Source: Bacillota bacterium (lineage in GTDB: Bacteria > Bacillota > Clostridia > Oscillospirales > Oscillospiraceae). From it: a stretch of 64,000 nucleotides of DNA. The stretch lies in NCBI GenBank assembly GCA_023386265.1, contig JAEWKA010000005.1, positions 62,001 to 126,000 on the forward strand, read 5' to 3'. Shown piece by piece: positions 56,533 to 64,000 of this stretch; within the stretch, counting starts at the first letter, position 1; each line of letters opens with the position of its first letter. The notes under the pieces were generated by a model. The model did not search any database and was not told where the DNA came from. It saw nothing but the letters and a program-made list of their open reading frames with translations. Both the position numbers and the translations under genes were made by a program.

Positions 56533-57228
56533 ATGGTCTTAATGAACAATGTTTCGATGGTCTATGAAAACAGTGGCATGGTTGCCGCTAATGGATTAGA
56601 TTTTGAAATCAATGAAGGTGAGTTTGTCTTTTTGGTTGGACCTTCCGGCTCAGGTAAAACGACAATAATTAAGCTTCTTACCGGAGAAGTAACCGCTACG
56701 GACGGAGAGGTCTATGTTAACAATTTTAATCTCCGTTCGATTAAATCGCGCAAGCTGCCTATGCTGCGCCGCACGCTTGGAGTTATTTTTCAGGATTTCA
56801 GGCTCATCGAAGACAAGTCGGTCTATGAAAATGTCGCCTTCGCCATGCGCGTAGTCGGCGCAAGCAACAAGGAAATCGCTAAGCGTGTGCCTTATGTGCT
56901 TGAGCTTGTCGGACTTGAGGGCAGAGAAAAGCGCCTACCTCAGGAGCTTTCCGGCGGAGAGCAGCAGCGTGTCGCAATTGCGAGAGCCCTCGTAAACAGT
57001 CCGAGCCTCATAATTGCGGACGAGCCTACAGGAAACCTTGACCCCGCTAAAAGCCTCGAGCTTATGCTCCTGCTTGAAAAAATAAATGAGCTGGGAACCA
57101 CGGTCCTCGTTGTGACACATGAGAAAGAGCTGGTCAACTCCTTTTCCAAGCGTGTTATTGCATTAGACCAGGGCTCGATAATTAGCGACGGAATGGATGG
57201 GTATTACAGTTATGGGATTCATGAATAA
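56533..57228 (+). CDS. ftsE: Cell-division ATP-binding protein FtsE
   Basis: 231 residues. GPSGSGKTTI (Walker A), LSGGEQQRVAIARAL, LIIADEPTGNLD (Walker B) and VVTHEKELV. With FtsX it forms an ABC-like complex that activates peptidoglycan hydrolases at the septum or side wall. ftsX follows in an overlapping frame. Confidence 0.97.
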   Translation: MVLMNNVSMVYENSGMVAANGLDFEINEGEFVFLVGPSGSGKTTIIKLLTGEVTATDGEVYVNNFNLRSIKSRKLPMLRRTLGVIFQDFRLIEDKSVYENVAFAMRVVGASNKEIAKRVPYVLELVGLEGREKRLPQELSGGEQQRVAIARALVNSPSLIIADEPTGNLDPAKSLELMLLLEKINELGTTVLVVTHEKELVNSFSKRVIALDQGSIISDGMDGYYSYGIHE

Positions 57229-58102
57229 ACTCGGTTATCTTTTTAAAGAAGGCTTTCGAAGCATAGCGATCCACGGCTTCATGTCCTTCGCATCGGTCAC
57301 AATAATAATCGCCTGCCTCGTGATAATGGGCAGCTTTTCGCTCCTTGCCGTAAATATTGATGCGCTCATTGATAAGCTCGAGAGCGAAAATGAAATGCTC
57401 GCCTTTGTTGACGAGACCTATACGCAGAATCAAGCGATGGCGCTCGAGGGTGAACTTACGTCTGTCCCGAACGTGAGCGAGGTCAAGTTCATTACACGCG
57501 AAGAAGCAATGGCGGAGTTTGCAAAGGACTACGAAAACAACTCTTTATTTAATGAAATACAGCCTTCAGTCTTTCGTGATAGATATGTGATATATCTGGA
57601 CGATATCAGCCTTATGGCAGATACGAAAACACAGCTTGAGCAGGTCAAGGGTATTGCGGACGTAAGCGCCCAGCTCGATATTTCAAAAGGCTTTGTTACT
57701 ACAAGAAATATCGTGGGTGCGGTTTCTCTCGTTTTGATAGTCATACTGTTCGTTGTGTCCGTATTCATAATGTCGAACACGGTTAAGCTCACCACTTTCG
57801 GACGAAGAGAAGAAATTGCAATTATGAAGATGGTCGGAGCAACGAACAGCTTTATACGTACGCCATTTATAATCGAAGGACTTACACTGGGCGTCATAGG
57901 CTCAGGACTCGCACTAGCGCTCGAATGGGGCATATATACGCTGATAACCGACAAGATTATGACTAGCATAGCCGGTACATATGTGAGCGTTCTCTCATTT
58001 AATACGCTGGCTCTACCTCTTGCTCTTGTATACATGGGAGTGGGAATCGTCGTCGGAGCTTTCGGCGGAACTATTGCAATCCGCAATTATCTTAAAGTCT
58101 GA
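57212..58102 (+). CDS. ftsX: Cell-division protein FtsX
   Basis: About 296 residues from ATG 57212; ATGs at 57197 and 57221 are alternatives, and none has a strong ribosome site, so coupling to ftsE (overlap of 17 bases) is likely. GYLFKEGFRSI opens it, a large external loop follows helix 1, and three more helices carry the FtsX/MacB permease motif RREEIAIMKMVGATNSFI. It regulates the M23 enzyme encoded next. Confidence 0.95.
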   Translation: MGFMNKLGYLFKEGFRSIAIHGFMSFASVTIIIACLVIMGSFSLLAVNIDALIDKLESENEMLAFVDETYTQNQAMALEGELTSVPNVSEVKFITREEAMAEFAKDYENNSLFNEIQPSVFRDRYVIYLDDISLMADTKTQLEQVKGIADVSAQLDISKGFVTTRNIVGAVSLVLIVILFVVSVFIMSNTVKLTTFGRREEIAIMKMVGATNSFIRTPFIIEGLTLGVIGSGLALALEWGIYTLITDKIMTSIAGTYVSVLSFNTLALPLALVYMGVGIVVGAFGGTIAIRNYLKV

Positions 58103-58201
58103 TTTTTTGCTTCGAATATCGAAGCTTCAGCAACGCGGTTAAAACTTCGCTGTTTGGCGGATGAAGGGTTTTTCAAAGCGCACTCTGCGCGGGAGGTATC
58201 T

Positions 58202-59410
58202 ATGCAAAAAAGTAAAAAAAAGTTTGTTTCAGCTGTATGTATTGTTCTTGCGCTGATATTTATTGTGACCCTTGTTTTGGGCGCTTTCAGCGGCGCGTGG
58301 GCGGTTTCTCAATCGGAAATCGACGCTCTTAAGAATCAGCAGTCGGCCATCCAGCAGCAGAAGAAGACGCTTCAGTCCAAGATTTCCGATCTTCAGGGCC
58401 AGCAGAATTCGGCTATAGACCAAAAGACCGCGCTAGATGAGCAAAACGAACTTGCCCGTCAGGAGATAGAGCTTATATCGGAACAAATCGATTTGTATAC
58501 CGGTATGGTCGAGGAAAAAGCCAAAGAGCTTGAAGTAGCAAAGACAGACGAAGCCAATCAGAAAGAAGCGCTCCGCGTCCGCATGAGGGCGATGGAGGAA
58601 TCAGGAAGTCTTACATATTTTTCGATACTCTTCGATGCGAACAGCTTCTCTGATCTGCTTGCCAGAATGGATTTCGTTTCCTCTATTATGGAATATGACA
58701 AGGATCTTGAGGATAAATACATAGCCGCAACACAAAAGGTCGCAGAAGTCAAGGCGGAGTATGAGGCGACTCTGAAGGAGCAGCAAGATAAGAAAACAGA
58801 GCTTGAGGCCAGAAAAGCGGAGCTTGAAGCGCAGATTGCTGCGGCAGAAGCCGTTATAGCTGACCTTGAGAAGGACATTGAGAAATATAAGACCGAATAC
58901 GCAACAAACGACAGTCAGGAAGCCGCTATCCGCAGTCAGATTGACCAGAAGGTTGCCGAGCTGAAAAAGCAGCAGGAAGCCGCAATCAAGGCGGGACAGA
59001 CAGTCCCCAAAGGTTCAGGTACCCTGACTTGGCCGGTGGCCGGTACGTCGACAGCTAACATAACCTCCAAATTTGGGTATAGAATACACCCAATTTTCGG
59101 AGACAAGCGTTACCACGCTGGTGTTGATATTTCCGCAAACTCCGGTACTACTATCATGGCCGCAGACGCAGGAACCGTTGTTTCAGCAGTTTACAGCAGC
59201 TCTTACGGCAACTATGTAGTTATAAGCCACGGTAACGGAATGGTAACGCTTTATGCTCATATGAGCTCAATGGCGGTTTCCTCGGGGCAGTCGGTAACAA
59301 AGGGACAGACCATTGGCTATGTCGGATCGACAGGCTGGTCAACAGGTCCGCACTGCCACTTCGAAATCAAGGTGAATGGACAGCTGGTTGATCCGGAATC
59401 ATATTTTTAA
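58202..59410 (+). CDS. Murein hydrolase/activator, coiled-coil plus M23 (EnvC/PcsB-like)
   Basis: 402 residues. A signal peptide (FVSAVCIVLALIFIVTLVLG) is followed by two long coiled-coil stretches (about 40-135 and 180-250) and a C-terminal LytM/M23 domain with zinc motifs YHAGVDIS, HGNGMVTLYAH and HCHFEI. The active-site residues are all present, so it may be a hydrolase and not only an activator. Partner of FtsEX. GGGAGG precedes ATG 58202. The hairpin CTTCGAATATCGAAG lies in the ftsX spacer. Confidence 0.93.
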   Translation: MQKSKKKFVSAVCIVLALIFIVTLVLGAFSGAWAVSQSEIDALKNQQSAIQQQKKTLQSKISDLQGQQNSAIDQKTALDEQNELARQEIELISEQIDLYTGMVEEKAKELEVAKTDEANQKEALRVRMRAMEESGSLTYFSILFDANSFSDLLARMDFVSSIMEYDKDLEDKYIAATQKVAEVKAEYEATLKEQQDKKTELEARKAELEAQIAAAEAVIADLEKDIEKYKTEYATNDSQEAAIRSQIDQKVAELKKQQEAAIKAGQTVPKGSGTLTWPVAGTSTANITSKFGYRIHPIFGDKRYHAGVDISANSGTTIMAADAGTVVSAVYSSSYGNYVVISHGNGMVTLYAHMSSMAVSSGQSVTKGQTIGYVGSTGWSTGPHCHFEIKVNGQLVDPESYF

Positions 59411-59432
59411 AAACTCGCTTAAAAAGTTAATT

Positions 59433-59468
59433 GCCGGGCAGCGCAAACAGGCTGCCCGGCTAATTTCG
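59433..59468 (+). terminator. Hairpin after the M23 gene
   Basis: GCCGGGCAGC / GCTGCCCGGC with an eight-base loop; the following TAATTTC is a poor T run, so readthrough into the protease gene is possible. Confidence 0.6.
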
Positions 59469-59560
59469 GCTTTTGCGGCATAATATATTATTCCGGTCCG
59501 TCCGCGTAAACCGTGAGGATAATGTTTGGACCAGACCGCGAAAGCGTTATGGAGGAGCTT

Positions 59561-60757
59561 ATGAAAAAGCGTTTCAGTTTACCGACTCTTATTCTTGCCT
59601 GCGTTTTGACGGCTGCGCTTACAGGATTCTGCGTTTTTGGGGCTTTCATTGAAAAATACGGCGGAGAGGATAGTTTTCCTTATGCTACGAAGTTTGCTGC
59701 CGTCTTCAACGCAATAAAAAACGATTATGTTGGCGAGGCAGACATGGAGCAGGTATCTGACGCGGCTTACGGCGCGATGATAAGCTCTATCAATGACCGC
59801 TGGAGCTATTATATGAACCCAGAGCAGTATGAGGCATACAAGCTGTATCAGAAAAACAGCTATACCGGTATCGGCGTGACAATCGTCAAGGATGACCAGA
59901 GCGGGCTTTACCGCATTGCAACAGTTCTTGAGGATTCGCCCGCGAGCAAGGCGGGGGTGAATATCGGCGATATTATGTGCGCAATTGACGGAGAGAGCTT
60001 GTCCGGCAAGACCTCGACGGAAGTCAAGGATCTAATCGCCTCCAAGAAGGATGAGTCCTTTGATCTGACTCTAAGGGCGGGGGACGGCACCGAAAGAACG
60101 CTTGCAATCGGAACCGAGGTTATACATTCAGACCCTGTCAAATACGAGATGCTCGATGACGGAATAGGTTATATCAGAATCAAAAATTTTGAAACGGATT
60201 CCGGTGAGGAGACTATCAAAGCTGTTGATGACCTTGTAGCACAGGGCGCGAAGGGAATTATTTTCGACGTGCGCAACAATCCCGGCGGCTTTCTGAGCGA
60301 GCTGCTGAAAGCTCTAGACCACATTTTGCCTGAGGGAGATCTTTTTGTATCGGCAAATAAAGCAGGAGATGAGAAGGTTGAAACCTCGGATGCGAATTGC
60401 GTCAAGCTCCCCATGACGGTGCTGATTGACGAGAACAGCTACTCAGCGGCGGAATTTTTTGCGGCGGCGCTCTCGGAGTTCGATTGGGCAAAGCTTATTG
60501 GAACGCACTCGACGGGTAAAGCACGCTCGCAGATAAATATTGAACTGACAGACGGCAGCGCAGTCCACCTTTCGACGAACAGTTATCTAACACCGAAGAG
60601 AGTTGACCTCGCAAAAACGGGGGGGCTTGCGCCCGATGTATCTGTTTCAATTAGCGACGATGACGAAGATAAGCTCATTTCAGGACTGCTGGAGCATGAT
60701 GAGGATGTGCAGCTTAAAGCGGCGCTGGAAGAGTTAAAAGCTCTTATCGACAAATGA
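59561..60757 (+). CDS. Carboxyl-terminal processing protease (S41, CtpA-like)
   Basis: 398 residues. An N-terminal signal/anchor (LPTLILACVLTAALTGFCVF), a PDZ domain (YTGIGVTIVKDD, DSPASKAGVNIGDIM) and the S41 domain with IFDVRNNPGG, ENSYSAAEFFAAAL (Ser) and HSTGKARSQ (Lys, the dyad). CtpA-type proteases trim wall or division proteins. ATG 59561 has GGAGGAG. It lies after the FtsEX-M23 run and probably acts on the same pathway. Confidence 0.93.
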   Translation: MKKRFSLPTLILACVLTAALTGFCVFGAFIEKYGGEDSFPYATKFAAVFNAIKNDYVGEADMEQVSDAAYGAMISSINDRWSYYMNPEQYEAYKLYQKNSYTGIGVTIVKDDQSGLYRIATVLEDSPASKAGVNIGDIMCAIDGESLSGKTSTEVKDLIASKKDESFDLTLRAGDGTERTLAIGTEVIHSDPVKYEMLDDGIGYIRIKNFETDSGEETIKAVDDLVAQGAKGIIFDVRNNPGGFLSELLKALDHILPEGDLFVSANKAGDEKVETSDANCVKLPMTVLIDENSYSAAEFFAAALSEFDWAKLIGTHSTGKARSQINIELTDGSAVHLSTNSYLTPKRVDLAKTGGLAPDVSVSISDDDEDKLISGLLEHDEDVQLKAALEELKALIDK

Positions 60758-60773
60758 TTGCTTCTTTATCTGC

Positions 60774-60802
60774 TTGACACGCAGTTATTTTCTATCTATA
60801 AT
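60774..60802 (+). promoter_or_regulatory. Consensus promoter of greA
   Basis: TTGACA (60774-60779), 17 bases, TATAAT (60797-60802). Confidence 0.9.
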
Positions 60803-60873
60803 ACGTAAATATGATGTCATTCTATATTAAAATGTATAGTCAGTTATTAATATAAGTTGAAGGGACGGATACT

Positions 60874-61350
60874 ATGGCTAACGAAGCAAAGTACAAAATG
60901 AGTCAGGAGCGTTTGAACGAAATTCGGGAGGAGCTTCACTATCTCGAGACCGTTCGGGAAAAAGAAGTATCCGAACTTATCAAAGAAGCGCGTTCCTTCG
61001 GCGATCTTTCAGAAAACAGCGAATACGACGAAGCAAAAACTGAACAGGGCAAGCTCTATTCCAAAATTGCTGAGCTCCGTAATCTCCTTGAGAATGCAGA
61101 GGTCATTGAAACGCGTGAAGTTACGAACGCCATATATCTCGGCAGCAAGATTAAGGTCGAATGCCTTAGTGACGGCGAAATCGAGGAGTATCAGGTTGTC
61201 GGATCTCAGGAGGCTAACCCCATGCTGGGCCGCATCTCGGACGATTCGCCTTTCGGACGCAGCCTTTTAGGCCGCAGCGCGGGCGAGACTGTCTCGTTCG
61301 TTGCCCCTGTCGGCGAGATGCAATTTAAAATAATATCTATAGAAAACTAA
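60874..61350 (+). CDS. greA: Transcription elongation factor GreA
   Basis: 158 residues. The N-terminal antiparallel coiled coil with the acidic tip (SFGDLSENSEYDEAK) and the C-terminal FKBP-like domain (SPFGRSLLGRSAGETV) are complete. It stimulates RNA cleavage by stalled RNA polymerase. It has its own promoter; lysS follows 38 bases later. Confidence 0.98.
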   Translation: MANEAKYKMSQERLNEIREELHYLETVREKEVSELIKEARSFGDLSENSEYDEAKTEQGKLYSKIAELRNLLENAEVIETREVTNAIYLGSKIKVECLSDGEIEEYQVVGSQEANPMLGRISDDSPFGRSLLGRSAGETVSFVAPVGEMQFKIISIEN

Positions 61351-61388
61351 GGCCCGAAACGGGCAATAAGCATTTGGGAGGTCAGTCA

Positions 61389-62888
61389 ATGAGCCAGGAA
61401 ATCATGCCGGAGGAAACCCAGGATATATCGGAAATCCTTCAGATTCGCCGCGATAAGCTTTCGAAGCTCCGCGAGGAGAAAAGGGATCCGTTCACCGTTA
61501 CGAAGTATAAAAGAACTGCGTACAGTGAGGAAATAAAGCAGAACTTTGAAGTCTGGGAAGCTAAGGATGTTTCCATGGCGGGACGTCTCATGTCCAAACG
61601 AGATATGGGCAAGGCCTTTTTTGCTGATATAAAGGACGATAAGGGCAGGCTCCAGCTTTATGTCCGCATCGACGATCTCGGCGAGGATGCTTTCGGTGAG
61701 TTTAAAAAATGGGACATCGGCGATATCATCGGAATCGAAGGCTTTGTTTTCCGCACACGCAAGGGCGAAATCTCCGTACACTGCAAGAAGGTACAGCTGC
61801 TTTCCAAGTCGCTGCTCCCTCTGCCGGAAAAATTCCACGGACTTACGGACCTTGAAACCCGCTATCGCCAGCGCTATGTTGATTTGATTGTTAATCCCGA
61901 GGTTCGCCGTAACTTTGAGGTACGCAGCCTCTTCATTCGTCATGTCCGCAGGTTCCTTGACGACCGCGGTTACATGGAGGTCGAAACGCCGGTTCTGAAC
62001 ACTATTTCCGGCGGCGCGACGGCGCGTCCTTTCATAACACACCACAACACTCTTGATATGGATATGTATCTCCGCATAGCCACGGAGCTTCACCTGAAGC
62101 GCCTTGTCGTCGGCGGTATCGAGCGCGTTTATGAAATCGGCCGTATTTTCCGTAACGAGGGAATGGATACAAAGCACAATCCGGAATTCACGACTGTCGA
62201 GCTCTATGAGGCCTATGCTGATTTCAACGACATGATGGACCTATTTGAAGACTTGCTTTCAAGCGCCGCAATGGACATTCTGGGCACATACGACGTAACG
62301 TGGCAGGGCGAGCAGGTATCCCTTGCTCCGGGCTGGGAACGCCTTTCTATGGCGGAAGCAGTCAAAAAGTATCTTGGAGTCGACTTTATGCCTGTCAGTA
62401 CCGATGAGGAAGCCATTGAACTCGCAAAATCCGTCGGAGTCATGATTCCGAAGGAAAAGGAAAAGACCTGGGGCAACGCCCTTTATGAATGCTTTGACCA
62501 GAAGGTCGAAGAAAAGCTCATCCAGCCGACTTTCATAACCCTGCATCCTGTCGACGTTTCTCCGCTCGCAAAGCGCAGCCCATTGGACCCGAGGCTCACA
62601 GAGCGTTTCGAGCTTTTCGTTTGCCACAGCGAGATGGGCAACGCGTTTTCCGAGCTAAACGACCCAATTGACCAGAAGCAGCGCTTCCAGAAGCAGGTCG
62701 AGCTTCGTAAAAAGGGAGACTCCGAAGCGGGCATGATGGACGATGATTACATCACAGCGCTTGAATACGGACTGCCTCCTACGGGCGGCCTTGGAATCGG
62801 CATTGACCGCTGCGTCATGCTGCTCACAGGCGTCGACTCCATAAGAGAGGTTGTTCTGTTCCCGACAATGAAACCCATAGAATGGTAA
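61389..62888 (+). CDS. lysS: Lysyl-tRNA synthetase (class II)
   Basis: 499 residues. The N-terminal OB-fold (SMAGRLMSKRDMGKAFFADI) and class II motifs (RSLFIRHVRRFLDD, RIFRNEGMDTKHNPEFT, GLGIGIDR) are complete. ATG 61389 has GGGAGG. No T-box or riboswitch precedes it. A GC-rich hairpin follows. Confidence 0.98.
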   Translation: MSQEIMPEETQDISEILQIRRDKLSKLREEKRDPFTVTKYKRTAYSEEIKQNFEVWEAKDVSMAGRLMSKRDMGKAFFADIKDDKGRLQLYVRIDDLGEDAFGEFKKWDIGDIIGIEGFVFRTRKGEISVHCKKVQLLSKSLLPLPEKFHGLTDLETRYRQRYVDLIVNPEVRRNFEVRSLFIRHVRRFLDDRGYMEVETPVLNTISGGATARPFITHHNTLDMDMYLRIATELHLKRLVVGGIERVYEIGRIFRNEGMDTKHNPEFTTVELYEAYADFNDMMDLFEDLLSSAAMDILGTYDVTWQGEQVSLAPGWERLSMAEAVKKYLGVDFMPVSTDEEAIELAKSVGVMIPKEKEKTWGNALYECFDQKVEEKLIQPTFITLHPVDVSPLAKRSPLDPRLTERFELFVCHSEMGNAFSELNDPIDQKQRFQKQVELRKKGDSEAGMMDDDYITALEYGLPPTGGLGIGIDRCVMLLTGVDSIREVVLFPTMKPIEW

Positions 62889-62892
62889 TATA

Positions 62893-62931
62893 TAAAGGCT
62901 GTGGCAGGGCAATGCCGCCCCGCCGCAGCCT
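62893..62931 (+). terminator. GC-rich hairpin after lysS
   Basis: AAGGCTGTGGCAGGGC pairs with GCCCCGCCGCAGCCTT (small mismatches). It has a weak T run, so it is probably a partial terminator before the methyltransferase gene. Confidence 0.6.
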
Positions 62932-62957
62932 TGCTGTGTTAAAAAGGTGAGGACGAA

Positions 62958-63707
62958 TTGGAACATATCACATCAAGGAAAAATCGAATAATTACTCATC
63001 TAAAGGACCTTTCTTTGGACGGGACATATCGCAGAAAGTCGGGGGAATTCGTATGTGACGGCGAAAAGACACTTAAAGAAGCGCTTTTCTTCGGCGCGGA
63101 AGTGACCCTTGTATTGTGGGGGAGCGAACCGTCATTTGAAATCTCTGATAGCATTACGCAGTTCTCTTGTCCCCCTGATCTCATGCAGTATGTTTCCCCG
63201 CTAAAAAACTCTTCCGGTCCTGTTTTCAGCGTTAAAATACCACGCATATCGGCGGACAATGAAAAAATCTCGACTGCTATAGTCCTTGAGAATGTGCAGG
63301 ACCCCGGAAACGTCGGCACGGTCATCAGAACAGCAAACGCGATGGGGACGGACATTGTGATACTTGTCGGCGACTGCGCCGACTTATATAACCCAAAGAC
63401 CGTTCGGGCAACGATGGGCGGCATTTTCCGTCAAAAGGTTCTGGAAACAGATTTAGACGGATTATTGGATTATGTAAACCGAAATGGCTTAAAACTCTAC
63501 GGCGCCGCACTGAGCGAGAACGCCGAGGATATTCGAAATATCAATTTAAAAGGCACCGCCGTTGCGATTGGCAGTGAGGGCAGAGGACTCACAACAGGAC
63601 TTCTTAAGCTCTGCGAGGCTCAAACCATAATTCCTATGCGTCCTGATTGCGAGTCTCTGAACGCGGCTGTGGCGGCCTCGATAGTTATGTGGGAAATGTC
63701 AAAATGA
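62958..63707 (+). CDS. TrmH/SpoU-family RNA methyltransferase
   Basis: 249 residues. An N-terminal substrate-binding part is followed by the knotted SPOUT domain with motif 1 VQDPGNVGTVIRTANAMG, motif 2 AIGSEGRGL and motif 3 IPM...SLNAAVAASI. It 2'-O-methylates rRNA or tRNA; the site is not clear. The start is TTG 62958 with GAGG upstream. dprA follows 13 bases later. Confidence 0.92.
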   Translation: MEHITSRKNRIITHLKDLSLDGTYRRKSGEFVCDGEKTLKEALFFGAEVTLVLWGSEPSFEISDSITQFSCPPDLMQYVSPLKNSSGPVFSVKIPRISADNEKISTAIVLENVQDPGNVGTVIRTANAMGTDIVILVGDCADLYNPKTVRATMGGIFRQKVLETDLDGLLDYVNRNGLKLYGAALSENAEDIRNINLKGTAVAIGSEGRGLTTGLLKLCEAQTIIPMRPDCESLNAAVAASIVMWEMSK

Positions 63708-63720
63708 AGGGGAAGTATAC

Positions 63721-64000
63721 TTGTCGACACTGAAATACTGGGTGTGGCTTTCCGCTATGACGGGACTTAGACCGAAAAGGCGATTCGAGCTTCTTGACAC
63801 CTTCGGCGACCCCGAAAAAGTTTATTTTGCGGACGAGCGGCTTTTGAGAGAAAAGCTGAATTTTACCGACGCGGAGCTTCGGCCCTTTGCGGAGCGGAGT
63901 CTTAATAGGGCGGAGAGTATACTCGAAAAGTGTCAAGCGCAGGGAGTATACATAGTCAGCTTTCAAGACGCCGCCTATCCGGCAAGATTGAAAAACATCT
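63721..64000 (+). CDS. dprA: DNA-processing protein DprA, N-terminal part (cut by window end)
   Basis: The first 93 codons are visible. The TTG start at 63721 has AAGGGG eight bases upstream. LKYWVWLSAMTGLRPKRRF and the helical segment through LNRAESILEKC match the N-terminal SAM-like domain of DprA/Smf, ending in YPARLKNI just before the Rossmann-fold part. It loads RecA on incoming single strands during transformation. The rest lies outside the window. Confidence 0.85.
   Translation, partial: MSTLKYWVWLSAMTGLRPKRRFELLDTFGDPEKVYFADERLLREKLNFTDAELRPFAERSLNRAESILEKCQAQGVYIVSFQDAAYPARLKNI

Noticed and set aside
61351..61388. T-box leader before lysS
   Set aside because: The gap is only 38 bases and lacks specifier and T-box sequences.

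Overview
The window looks like a chromosome segment of a spore-former-type Clostridia bacterium (Firmicutes). The base composition is moderate, ribosome binding sites are strong AGGAGG-type, and TTG and GTG starts are frequent. rpoB-rpoC is followed by rpsL-rpsG-fusA-tuf, and ftsEX is linked to an M23 hydrolase and a CtpA-type protease. PadR/HAAS membrane proteins, YhfC, DUF975 and DegV families are typical of this class. An Oscillospiraceae/Ruminococcaceae-like source is my inference; no rRNA is present to test it.

Layout. 1-3.4 kb: the end of a stalk-domain protein, a DUF6143-like gene, and a reverse operon of MarR regulator, serine-palmitoyltransferase-like synthase and short-chain reductase. 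3.5-5.1 kb: guaA. 5.2-13.6 kb: a reverse exopolysaccharide operon (GT-C-like membrane protein, GH8-like lipoprotein, DUF2334 protein, GT2 synthase, BcsB-like protein split by a -1 shift at A AAA AAG, degenerate GGDEF-like membrane protein). It is preceded by a class I cyclic-di-GMP riboswitch, a terminator and a sigma-A promoter. 13.8-15.9 kb: a PadR operon with proteins built of repeated two-helix WWP units. 15.9-19.6 kb: a nitroreductase, then a strong promoter, an 11-codon leader peptide and two terminators ahead of a MutS2-like protein lacking the Smr domain, then a GNAT.

19.6-25.1 kb: small accessory genes, including a LexA-like (XRE plus S24) repressor operon with a radical SAM/HhH protein and its TIGR03915 partner, an AT-rich HEPN-like gene and tRNA-Pro. 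25.2-29.3 kb: trmB, exonuclease III, dus, ECF sigma and anti-sigma factor. 29.3-40 kb: nadA, a DUF975/YhfC/C45-amidase operon, DegV, AbrB plus an ABC exporter, an MBL hydrolase, a HAD phosphatase, an alpha/beta hydrolase, tRNA-Leu and a GT-C protein. 40-52.5 kb: rpoB-rpoC and rpsL-rpsG-fusA-tuf, each set with its own promoter and terminator. 52.5-64 kb: DUF4830, an RsuA-type pseudouridine synthase, a UgpC/MsmK ATPase, a CdaR-like regulator, ftsE-ftsX-M23-S41 (cell-wall remodelling at division), greA, lysS, a SpoU methyltransferase and the start of dprA.

The most notable systems are: (1) the c-di-GMP-riboswitch-controlled polysaccharide operon with a possible programmed frameshift in its BcsB gene; (2) the ribosome-mediated attenuator in front of the Smr-less MutS2; (3) the repressor-controlled radical SAM DNA-metabolism pair; (4) the sphingoid-base-like synthase/reductase operon in a Firmicute; (5) the eight-copy WWP membrane repeats. 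No CRISPR array, rRNA, prophage, transposase or IS element was seen.
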